This document shows, piece after piece, positions 1 to 5,539 of a stretch of DNA of 5,539 nucleotides. The stretch spans positions 1 through 5,539 of the forward strand of contig JBAXED010000177.1 of NCBI GenBank assembly GCA_037140615.1, given 5' to 3'. The notes beneath the pieces were generated by a model. The model had not been told where the DNA came from and ran no database searches. It saw nothing but the letters and a program-made list of their open reading frames with translations. The position numbers and the translations under genes are program-made. Source of the DNA: CAINVV01 sp037140615 (lineage in GTDB: Bacteria > Bacteroidota > Bacteroidia > Bacteroidales > Prolixibacteraceae). Each line of letters begins with the position of its first letter. The first letter of the stretch is position 1.

Positions 1-25
1 TAATTAAAAAAAACATTTCACGAAA

Positions 26-742
26 ATGACGCAGTTGTATTCAACATTGGCAAATATCTATCATGAGATGTATCAGCATGTTTTTGATTATGATAAGGAA
101 TTTGAATTTTACGATGCCACACTTAAAAAAAATAATTGCAAGAAAATACTTGAAATTGGTTGTGGCTCTGGTATGCTCGCCAGACGATTTATTGCGAATG
201 GATACGATTATTTTGGATTGGATTTGTATAATGAAATGCTGGAAATCGCTCGTTCAGAAGTCAAAACTGATAGGTTTATTCAGTGTGATATGAGAAACCT
301 AACATTCCAAAAACAATTTGAATCAGTATTGATAACAGGACGTTCAATTTCATATGTTATTGAAAACAAAGGCATCATTGATACTTTGAAGGGAATTTAT
401 GAATCGCTTAAAGATAATGGACTGCTTGTTTTTGGCGTTTTTGAAGCAAATGGGATCTTCGACAACTTTGATGATTTTGAGCAAAACATTGAACATAGCA
501 ATAAAAAGATAAAAAGAACCAGCAAACTGAAAATGAACCTGACGACAGGTTGGACTTATGATTGGTTTGCCAAATATACTATTGACGAAGGCAACAAGAG
601 ATCAGAGTTTGACGACATTACAACCTTGAGAGCGTTTATAAAAGAGGAGATTTTGCTTTTTCTTAAACTAACAGGATTTAAAGTGAAGGAGATGATTGAA
701 GAAGCAAAAACCTTCACAGTTATAGCTGAAAAAATTTCCTAA
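26..742 (+). CDS. Class I SAM-dependent methyltransferase
   Basis: The 238-residue protein is a complete single-domain, Rossmann-fold methyltransferase that transfers a methyl group from S-adenosylmethionine; the acceptor is unknown. Seen directly: motif I, ILEIGCGSG, at residues 41-49 (the glycine-rich SAM loop); an acidic end of strand 2 at Asp66 (GLDLYNEML), expected to bind the ribose hydroxyls; and QCDMRNL around Asp88, the usual adenine-side loop. The C-terminal end, TGFKVKEM through TVIAEK, is the usual closing beta hairpin of the fold. An in-frame TAA at positions 5-7 and an A-rich leader support the ATG at 26. There is no signal peptide, so it should be cytoplasmic. The gene is AT-rich, like the deacetylase 62 bases downstream, and unlike the sugar genes further right. 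The fold assignment is firm, but small molecule, protein or natural-product precursor are all possible acceptors. Confidence 0.9.
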   Translation: MTQLYSTLANIYHEMYQHVFDYDKEFEFYDATLKKNNCKKILEIGCGSGMLARRFIANGYDYFGLDLYNEMLEIARSEVKTDRFIQCDMRNLTFQKQFESVLITGRSISYVIENKGIIDTLKGIYESLKDNGLLVFGVFEANGIFDNFDDFEQNIEHSNKKIKRTSKLKMNLTTGWTYDWFAKYTIDEGNKRSEFDDITTLRAFIKEEILLFLKLTGFKVKEMIEEAKTFTVIAEKIS

Positions 743-804
743 GCGTTACCCATGATATAAACTTTAGCATCAAAGCATTTGCCAGATTGAAAACAATATC
801 ATCA

Positions 805-1803
805 ATGGATATTTCCCCAAAGCACAGGTATTACTTTTTTAAAGGATTGTTGACCTTTCTAATTTTAATTGTTGGCCACTTTTCTCTTACTGCTCAAAAT
901 GGAATAAGTAATTATAAAGTTTATTTTGCTTTTGGTAATATAAAAAGTGAAAACATACTGATTATTAGAAAATTTGATCAGGCAGGAAAGCAATTTTACG
1001 TGGGAGTTGATATTGATAATCTTGAAACAAAAATTATTTCTTCAACCCAAATTTCAGTAAAAGCATTACGTTGGCAACAAATCCTTCTTAATTACAGCAA
1101 TTCAGCTTATGTCAGAGCTATTAAAGCCGCAAAAACAAACTCAAATTCGATACAGAATTCAGGCGTTATACACGGTTATCCAAAAGAAAAAGGTGCGGTT
1201 TTAACAATAGATCTATGTCCGTCACATAAACCTTTAGACCGGGTTATTTTCAATTCATTGATCACTGCATTTGAAAAAGCAGAAAAGCCTGTTCCAATTG
1301 CCTTGTCAATTACCGGCCGATTTATGCTAACTCATTCGGAGGATATGCTCTGGATTAAGGATTTAATTGCGTCATGCGAAATTTCAATTACATGGGTTAA
1401 TCACTCTTTTAATCATAACTATAATCCCAAAATTCCAATGAAAGATAATTTTTTATTGGAACCTAATACGGATATTAATTTTGAGATACTCGGTACCGAG
1501 ATTGCGCTGCTTCAATATGGATTTCTTTCTTCTGTTTTTTTCCGTTTCCCAGGATTAGTATCCAATGCCAGGATTGTGGATACAGTCATAGATTATGGGC
1601 TGATTCCGATAGGAAGCGATTCGTGGTTAGCAAAGGGAGAGCCAATACACGGAGGAAGCATTATTTTAATTCATGGCAATGGAAATGAACCAAAAGGCGT
1701 AGAAGATTTTTTAAGATTGTTGCAAACCGAGAAATCATCCGTTATGAAGAAAGAATGGCTCTTGTATGATTTAAGGGAAAGTATTGAAAATGAATTTCAG
1801 TAA
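805..1803 (+). CDS. Exported polysaccharide deacetylase-like protein (NodB homology domain)
   Basis: This is probably a carbohydrate esterase family 4-type protein that removes acyl groups from a polysaccharide outside the cytoplasm. Numbering is from the ATG at 805 (332 residues); a TTG at 787 in the same frame would add six. A hydrophobic segment at about residues 15-28, ending in SLTAQN, looks like a type I signal peptide cut near residue 30. About 100 residues with no clear match follow. NodB motifs then appear in order: LTIDLCPS (133-140, Asp136), HSFNH (200-204, two metal-ligand His), RFPG (247-250) and LIHGNG (His290). The usual TFDD is TIDL here, so the second, metal-binding Asp is replaced by Leu137. 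Activity may therefore be altered or lost, though the two His and the other motifs remain. The stop is TAA at 1801-1803. The family call is good; the substrate is unknown. Confidence 0.82.
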   Translation: MDISPKHRYYFFKGLLTFLILIVGHFSLTAQNGISNYKVYFAFGNIKSENILIIRKFDQAGKQFYVGVDIDNLETKIISSTQISVKALRWQQILLNYSNSAYVRAIKAAKTNSNSIQNSGVIHGYPKEKGAVLTIDLCPSHKPLDRVIFNSLITAFEKAEKPVPIALSITGRFMLTHSEDMLWIKDLIASCEISITWVNHSFNHNYNPKIPMKDNFLLEPNTDINFEILGTEIALLQYGFLSSVFFRFPGLVSNARIVDTVIDYGLIPIGSDSWLAKGEPIHGGSIILIHGNGNEPKGVEDFLRLLQTEKSSVMKKEWLLYDLRESIENEFQ

Positions 1804-1871
1804 TAAGATTTTATGAGGAAATTACCTAATATTGAATAACAATCAGTTGACAATTCAACACAGCATGTTTC

Positions 1872-3251
1872 ATGATTATAAACTACCACCTCCAAACCAC
1901 CGATCTCAAAAGTAAGCTGGCACAATTCTGGAAATTGTCCGGCGAAAAGATTAATGCCATCGAAAAGGAGTATGACCCGGCTTTGGGTGCACCGGTATTT
2001 ACCAGAAATGGGAAATATACCACCCGCGGCTGGACAGAATGGACCCAGGGATTTCAGTTTGGGTCGGCCATTCTCCAGTTTGATGCCACAGGCGATGACT
2101 CCTTTCTGGAAATGGGCCGGCAAAAGACAATCAGTGCAATGGCTCATCACATCAGTCATGTGGGAGTTCACGATCATGGTTTTAACAATATCAGCACCTA
2201 TGGAAATCTGCATCGCCTGATGCAGGAGGGAAAGATTCCGTTCAATGACTGGGAGCAGAATTTTTATGAGCTGGCACTCAAAGCTTCAGGTGCAGTGCAG
2301 GCAAACAGATGGAGCAACATCCCGGATGGGGGTTTTATCTACTCCTTCAACGGACCTCACTCACTTTTCGTGGATACCATCCGGTCGTGCAGGGTTTTGA
2401 TGATTGCGCATAAGTTGGGCCATTACCTCCCAGGAGAAAATGACAAAAAGACATCACTTTTTCAGCGGGGAATTGAGCATCTGCTTGCCACCGCAAAATA
2501 TTCGGTTTATTACGGCGAAGGCCGGGATAGCTATGATATTTGGGGACGTACAGCCCATGAATCGGTTTTCAACCCTAACGACGGAAATTACCGTTGTCCG
2601 AATTCACAGCAAGGTTATTCCGGATATACAACATGGACCCGCGGACTGGCATGGGCCATGCTTGGATTTGCGGAGGAACTGGAATTTTTGAGTAACCTCT
2701 CGGAGGAGGAATTCGGAGCTGTACATTCCAAAGAACAGGTTATTCAAATTTTAACCAAAGCTGCCAAAGCCACCTGCGATTTTTACCTGGATCACACCCC
2801 TGCCGACGGAATTCCCTACTGGGATACAGGTGCCCCCGGACTGGTCCATTTGCACGATTACCTTTCCCGCCGTGCCGATCCTTACAATAATTATGAGCCT
2901 GTAGATAGCTCTGCCGCCGCGATTGGCGTGCAGGGGTTGCTTCGTCTGGGACAATATTTGAAGGAAGCCGGTGACCCGGAAGAAGGCAATCGTTATTGGC
3001 AGGCCGGATTGACGCTGGCATCCAGGTTACTGGAGTCGCCTTATTTGTCTGCTGATCCTGAGCACCAGGGGATCTTGCTTCATTCTGTCTATCACCGGCC
3101 GAATGGTTGGGACAATATCCCGGAAGGGTACAAAGTTCCATGCAATGAATCGAGTATGTGGGGCGATTACCACATCCGTGAAGCAGCACTTTATTTATCC
3201 CGCATCATCTCGGGAGATTCCTATTACAACTTCTTTAAAGGCATTATTTGA
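1872..3251 (+). CDS. Glycoside hydrolase family 88-like protein (unsaturated glucuronyl hydrolase type)
   Basis: This 459-residue protein resembles GH88 alpha/alpha-barrel enzymes. These hydrate the double bond of delta-4,5-unsaturated uronic acids at oligosaccharide ends and so release the sugar. Seen directly: WTQGF (57-61), HDHGF (100-104, like the family's HDLGF with catalytic Asp; here Asp101), SLFVDTIRSC with Asp168 at the second catalytic Asp, His229, TWTRGLAW (254-261, Arg257 and Trp261), PYWD (315-318), DSSAAAIG (345-352) and a closing SSMWGDYHIREAALYL (427-442). The length is slightly above the usual 370-430. No signal peptide or lipobox is present, so it should act in the cytoplasm on imported oligosaccharides. 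An in-frame TGA at 1848-1850, with no start codon between, fixes the ATG at 1872. The stop nearly touches the next gene, indicating co-transcription. A family Trp expected ahead of the second Asp seems to be Phe159, so the exact substrate is uncertain. Confidence 0.82.
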   Translation: MIINYHLQTTDLKSKLAQFWKLSGEKINAIEKEYDPALGAPVFTRNGKYTTRGWTEWTQGFQFGSAILQFDATGDDSFLEMGRQKTISAMAHHISHVGVHDHGFNNISTYGNLHRLMQEGKIPFNDWEQNFYELALKASGAVQANRWSNIPDGGFIYSFNGPHSLFVDTIRSCRVLMIAHKLGHYLPGENDKKTSLFQRGIEHLLATAKYSVYYGEGRDSYDIWGRTAHESVFNPNDGNYRCPNSQQGYSGYTTWTRGLAWAMLGFAEELEFLSNLSEEEFGAVHSKEQVIQILTKAAKATCDFYLDHTPADGIPYWDTGAPGLVHLHDYLSRRADPYNNYEPVDSSAAAIGVQGLLRLGQYLKEAGDPEEGNRYWQAGLTLASRLLESPYLSADPEHQGILLHSVYHRPNGWDNIPEGYKVPCNESSMWGDYHIREAALYLSRIISGDSYYNFFKGII

Positions 3252-3253
3252 CC

Positions 3254-4084
3254 ATGGTATCAGAAATTGTTGATCTGTCAAGACTTTGCGTCCATACCCA
3301 GACCACCAAACCCTGGGGCATCGAAGAGTGTGTGAAAAATTATTCTTCAGTAGGTATAAAAGGCATTTCTGTCTGGCGTAATGTGCTGGAAAATAGAAAT
3401 CTGAAAGAGGTTAAAAAATTACTCGACGGGTATGAAATGGATGTTGTTTCGCTTGTTCGTGGAGGATTTTTCCCTTCTGTGGATAAAAAGAAGAGACATA
3501 ATGCCATTGAGGATAATCTCTTGGCCATCGAACAGGCTGCCGCCATTGGTGCACCTATGATCGTGCTGGTTTGCGGTGCGGACGGCGGTCAGTCGCTCGA
3601 GAAATCCAGGGAGCAGATTGCCGAAGGAATCGTGAAAATATTGCCTTCGGCCCAGCGTTCCGGGATAAAACTGGCCATCGAGCCACTTCATCCAATGTAT
3701 GCCGGCGACCGATCAGCTATAAATACACTAGGTCAGGCGAATGATATGGTTGAATTGATTCATTCGCCATCAGTGGGTGTAGCAGTTGATGTGTATCATC
3801 TATGGTGGGATCCCGCTCTTCAGTTCGAGATTCAAAGATGTGCTGCACACCATCATCTTTTTGCATTTCATGTTTGCGACTGGAATGTGCCGACATCAGA
3901 TTTTCTGAACGACCGCGGACTGATGGGCGACGGATGCATTAATGTTCCTGAAATCAGATCGTGGGTCGAAGAGGTGGGTTTCAGAGGGTACAACGAGGTG
4001 GAGATCTTTTCGGATAAATACTGGGCAATGGATCAGTTGGAGTACCTGGAGAAGATCAAGGAGGCGTATCTGACGAAGAGTTAG
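3254..4084 (+). CDS. Sugar phosphate isomerase/epimerase (xylose isomerase-like TIM barrel)
   Basis: The 276-residue protein belongs to the AP-endonuclease-2/xylose-isomerase-like TIM-barrel superfamily, whose members isomerise or epimerise sugars, keto-sugars or inososes with a divalent metal. Numbering from the ATG at 3254, the four expected ligands stand at the ends of successive strands: Glu143 (LAIEPLHP), Asp179 (VAVDVYHLWWDP), His206 (FAFHVCDW) and Glu250 (NEVEIF). His182, three residues after the Asp, and Arg221 in the DRGLMGDG loop also match positions conserved in ketose 3-epimerase and IolE-like enzymes. There is no signal peptide, so it is cytoplasmic. A TTG at 3248 in frame would overlap the upstream stop by four bases; the ATG at 3254 leaves a two-base gap. 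Either spacing implies translational coupling with the GH88-like gene. The specific reaction cannot be assigned: isomerase, epimerase and dehydratase activities all occur in this fold. Confidence 0.88.
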   Translation: MVSEIVDLSRLCVHTQTTKPWGIEECVKNYSSVGIKGISVWRNVLENRNLKEVKKLLDGYEMDVVSLVRGGFFPSVDKKKRHNAIEDNLLAIEQAAAIGAPMIVLVCGADGGQSLEKSREQIAEGIVKILPSAQRSGIKLAIEPLHPMYAGDRSAINTLGQANDMVELIHSPSVGVAVDVYHLWWDPALQFEIQRCAAHHHLFAFHVCDWNVPTSDFLNDRGLMGDGCINVPEIRSWVEEVGFRGYNEVEIFSDKYWAMDQLEYLEKIKEAYLTKS

Positions 4085-4086
4085 GA

Positions 4087-4138
4087 AGGACTGGGGGACT
4101 GGGAAGAAAGACTGGGACTAGGGGACTTGGAGACGGGG
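4087..4138 (+). repeat. G-rich imperfect tandem repeat (GGGGACTN units), copy 1
   Basis: Starting two bases after the isomerase stop codon, the sequence consists of imperfect units of about eight bases: GGGGACTG, a GGAAGAAA variant, GACTGGGACTA, GGGGACTT, GGAGAC, GGGG. The first 14 bases (4087-4100) are identical to 5512-5525. Bases 4116-4133 match 5522-5539 with one mismatch. The G runs at 4093-4097, 4101-4103, 4114-4116 and 4121-4124 could support a G-quadruplex on the + strand, although one loop of ten bases is long. No open frame of interest is present. Function unknown; it looks like a dispersed intergenic repeat. Confidence 0.75.
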
Positions 4139-4204
4139 CGAGTGGTCGAAGAAAGAAGAGGGAAACGGAGAAACGGTGATGGAAGAGGGAAGAGGGAACC
4201 GTAA
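4139..4204 (+). other. Purine-rich non-coding spacer
   Basis: Continuing from the G-rich repeat, this stretch is built almost only of A and G on the + strand, with short direct repeats such as GAAGAGG/GAAGAGG around 4183-4196. Over 4085-4200 I count 22 pyrimidines in 116 bases, so about 81% purine. No start codon opens a convincing reading frame: the ATG at 4179 gives only 32 codons and ends inside the promoter region. I see no RNA fold that I can name. Confidence 0.6.
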
Positions 4205-4249
4205 TCGAACCCTTCGACTCAGAAACCGGTTCAACGATTTGTTTTTTTT
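4205..4249 (+). terminator. Possible weak intrinsic terminator
   Basis: Two mutually exclusive small hairpins can form: TCGAA-CCC-TTCGA (4205-4217), and GAACC (4207-4211) with GGTTC (4228-4232) across a 16-base loop. A T-rich tract with eight consecutive T follows (4242-4249). The second stem ends about ten bases before the T-run, and both stems are only five base pairs, so this is a weak candidate. Its location between the isomerase gene and the oxidoreductase promoter fits the end of the upstream transcript. Confidence 0.3.
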
Positions 4250-4274
4250 CGACAGCATATATAGAATCAAATTG

Positions 4275-4282
4275 TAATTTTG
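4275..4282 (+). promoter_or_regulatory. Putative Bacteroidota -7 promoter element (TAATTTTG)
   Basis: TAATTTTG matches the Bacteroidota primary-sigma -7 consensus TAnnTTTG exactly. It would start transcription around 4287-4290, giving a leader of roughly 30 bases before the ATG at 4317. I do not see a clear TTG-type -33 box at the usual distance: the T-run at 4242-4249 is slightly too far upstream, and TTTG at 4238-4241 is further still. The element is therefore half supported by motif and half by its position between an apparent terminator-like region and a gene start. Confidence 0.55.
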
Positions 4283-4316
4283 GTAAATGACAACAGAGAC
4301 TTATTTTAATTAATAT

Positions 4317-5474
4317 ATGGCTGAAAATACCACCATCCACAAAGTTGGAATCATTATGAACGGCGTGACCGGCCGCATGGGAACCAACCAGCATCTGATG
4401 CGATCGATTGTCGAAATTATAAAGCAGGGCGGCGTGCAATGTGGTCCGGCTGAATTTATAATGCCCGATCCGATACTGGTGGGTCGCGATGAGGAGAAAC
4501 TTAGGAAGCTGGCGCAGCTTTCCGGTGTTGAAAAATGGACCACCAATCTGGATGAGGTGATGAATGACCCTTCCTACCAAATCTATTTTGATGCCCAAAC
4601 CACCGGACGGAGAGCTGATGCCGTGAAAAAAGCTGCCAGGGCAGGGAAACATGTTTACTGCGAAAAACCTGTTGCCAGTGATGTTGCCACAGCACTTGAA
4701 TTGTATGAAGTATGCGAAGAATCCGGAGTCAAGCATGGAGTCGTTCAGGACAAATTGTTTTTGCCCGGAATGATCAAACTCAAACGGCTGATGGAAAATG
4801 ATTTCTTTGGAAAGATACTATCCGTTCGGGGTGAGTTTGGATACTGGGTCTTCGAAGGATTCAATGTTCCGGCACAGCGACCAAGCTGGAACTACCGAAA
4901 GGAAGACGATGGAGGCATCATCATCGACATGCTTTGCCACTGGCGCTATGTGCTCGATAACCTCTTCGGAAATGTGAAGGGCGTTTTCTGTCTGGGCGCG
5001 ACCCATATTCCTGAGAGAGTCAATGAGCAGGGGAACGTTTACAAATGTACCGCCGACGATGCTGCTTATGCCACTTTTGAGCTGGAAGGCGGTGTCATCG
5101 CACATTTCAACTCTTCCTGGGTTACAAGGGTGCGGCGCGATGATTTGTTGACGCTTCAAGTCGACGGAACAAAAGGCTCGGCAGTTGCCGGATTGCGCGA
5201 CTGCTGGACACAACATTACGGAAATACACCCAAGCCGGTATGGAACCCTGATATTCCAAGTCCGATTAATTTCTTCGAAGGATGGTCAAAAGTGCCGGAA
5301 CAAGAGGTCTACGGAAACGCATTCAAGGTTGAATGGGAGCTGTTCCTCAAACATGTGGTGAAAAATGAGCCCTTCCGCTGGACACTACTCGAAGGAGCTA
5401 AGGGCGTTCAACTTGCCGAGAAGGGATTGGAGAGCTGGGCGAAGCGATGCTGGGTGGAGGTGCCCGCTCTTTGA
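4317..5474 (+). CDS. Gfo/Idh/MocA family NAD(P)-dependent oxidoreductase
   Basis: The 385-residue cytoplasmic dehydrogenase probably oxidises or reduces a sugar or cyclitol hydroxyl. The N-terminal Rossmann domain opens with GIIMNGVTGRMG (residues 11-22), the dinucleotide-binding loop. The family's CEKPVA follows at 115-120, with Lys117 as the expected catalytic lysine. The C-terminal alpha/beta domain carries DDGGIIIDMLCHW (197-209), in which Asp204 and His208 fit the conserved DxxxH catalytic pair. Length and motif order are normal and nothing is truncated. An in-frame TAA at 4311-4313 fixes the ATG at 4317. The leader is A/T-rich and a TAnnTTTG box lies about 35 bases upstream, so this gene probably has its own promoter despite following the isomerase gene on the same strand. 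Pairing with a TIM-barrel isomerase is a recurrent arrangement in sugar and inositol catabolism. The substrate and the preference for NAD or NADP are not visible. Confidence 0.92.
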   Translation: MAENTTIHKVGIIMNGVTGRMGTNQHLMRSIVEIIKQGGVQCGPAEFIMPDPILVGRDEEKLRKLAQLSGVEKWTTNLDEVMNDPSYQIYFDAQTTGRRADAVKKAARAGKHVYCEKPVASDVATALELYEVCEESGVKHGVVQDKLFLPGMIKLKRLMENDFFGKILSVRGEFGYWVFEGFNVPAQRPSWNYRKEDDGGIIIDMLCHWRYVLDNLFGNVKGVFCLGATHIPERVNEQGNVYKCTADDAAYATFELEGGVIAHFNSSWVTRVRRDDLLTLQVDGTKGSAVAGLRDCWTQHYGNTPKPVWNPDIPSPINFFEGWSKVPEQEVYGNAFKVEWELFLKHVVKNEPFRWTLLEGAKGVQLAEKGLESWAKRCWVEVPAL

Positions 5475-5492
5475 GAGTGATTGGACTCCGGA

Positions 5493-5511
5493 CTTGAGAG
5501 CACGCTTCAAG
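5493..5511 (+). terminator. Possible hairpin after the oxidoreductase gene
   Basis: CTTGA (5493-5497) pairs with TCAAG (5507-5511). Inside it, AG and CT can extend the stem past a single bulged G, closing on a CACG loop. It begins 19 bases after the TGA stop. No T-tract follows on the + strand, because the G-rich repeat starts at once, so an intrinsic terminator is not well supported. It may simply be part of the repeat neighbourhood. Confidence 0.25.
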
Positions 5512-5539
5512 AGGACTGGGGGACTAGGAGACTTGGAGA
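5512..5539 (+). repeat. G-rich imperfect tandem repeat (GGGGACTN units), copy 2, cut by window edge
   Basis: This second copy of the same repeat lies 38 bases after the oxidoreductase stop codon and runs off the right edge of the window. It keeps the order of units seen at 4087-4133 but lacks the internal GGGAAGAAAGACT stretch. Isolated GGACT words at 5483-5487 and 5490-5494 suggest that degenerate units begin earlier. The copies are in the same orientation, so the oxidoreductase gene is bracketed by direct repeats. Confidence 0.75.

Noticed and set aside
743..804. Terminator or promoter between the methyltransferase and the deacetylase
   Set aside because: Only a four-base stem (CTTT/AAAG) is visible and no good TAnnTTTG element; co-transcription is equally possible.
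1827..1834. Promoter TAATATTG ahead of the GH88-like gene
   Set aside because: One mismatch to TAnnTTTG in an AT-rich gap and no upstream TTG-type box at the right distance; too weak to list, although a promoter for this operon is likely somewhere in 1804-1871.
1797..2213. A 138-codon minus-strand open frame over the start of the GH88-like gene
   Set aside because: It has no recognisable motif and lies antisense to conserved hydrolase sequence; long antisense frames are expected in the more G+C-rich half.
2740..3189. A 149-codon minus-strand open frame inside the GH88-like gene
   Set aside because: It is antisense to the conserved DSSAAA and SSMWGDYH regions and has a composition unlike a folded protein.
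4087..4138. CRISPR array
   Set aside because: The units are about eight bases, contiguous and imperfect, without unique spacers; no cas gene is present.
4179..4278. A 32-codon plus-strand frame in the spacer starting at ATG 4179
   Set aside because: It is Arg/Asn-rich translation of the purine tract, and it runs through the T8 run into the TAATTTTG promoter element, where its stop codon falls.
4056..4736. A 226-codon open frame on the minus strand covering the spacer and the start of the oxidoreductase gene
   Set aside because: Its C-terminal part is low-complexity Ser/Pro/Phe translated from the purine-rich repeat, the rest is antisense to a well-supported Gfo/Idh/MocA gene, and no domain is recognisable.
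4818..5216. A 132-codon minus-strand open frame inside the oxidoreductase gene
   Set aside because: It is antisense to the catalytic GGIIIDMLCHW region and has no family resemblance.

Overview
The window most likely comes from a member of the Bacteroidota. A good TAnnTTTG-type promoter element lies ahead of the last gene. Start codons have A/T-rich leaders and no Shine-Dalgarno sequence. The protein repertoire (a GH88-like hydrolase, a TIM-barrel sugar isomerase, a Gfo/Idh/MocA oxidoreductase, an exported NodB-type deacetylase) fits a polysaccharide-degrading bacterium of that phylum. All five genes read on the + strand.

The left part (about 1-1865) is AT-rich; two lines I counted gave about 32-33% G+C. 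It holds a class I SAM-dependent methyltransferase (26-742) and an exported polysaccharide-deacetylase-like protein (about 805-1803). The deacetylase has a changed first catalytic motif. These two genes have no evident functional tie to the genes on the right.

The right part (about 1872-5474) is clearly richer in G+C (55% in one counted line). It looks like a sugar-catabolism module. A cytoplasmic GH88/unsaturated-glucuronyl-hydrolase-like protein (1872-3251) is followed with almost no gap by a TIM-barrel sugar isomerase/epimerase that has a full Glu-Asp-His-Glu metal site (3254-4084). After a 232-base spacer comes a Gfo/Idh/MocA NAD(P)-dependent oxidoreductase (4317-5474). A reasonable inference is that the hydrolase releases an unsaturated uronate or another monosaccharide from an imported oligosaccharide, and that the isomerase and dehydrogenase then interconvert and oxidise it. 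The substrate cannot be read from sequence.

The spacer at 4085-4316 is the most unusual non-coding stretch. It opens with a G-rich array of imperfect GGGGACTN units. It stays about 81% purine on the + strand up to 4200, then has a small hairpin region, a run of eight T, and the promoter of the oxidoreductase gene. Nearly the same G-rich array recurs after the oxidoreductase gene at the right edge (5512-5539), so that gene is bracketed by direct copies of a dispersed intergenic repeat. I see no tRNA, rRNA, CRISPR array, transposase or phage gene. I cannot identify a clearly new biological system here; the best leads are the repeat family and the uncertain substrate of the three-gene sugar module.
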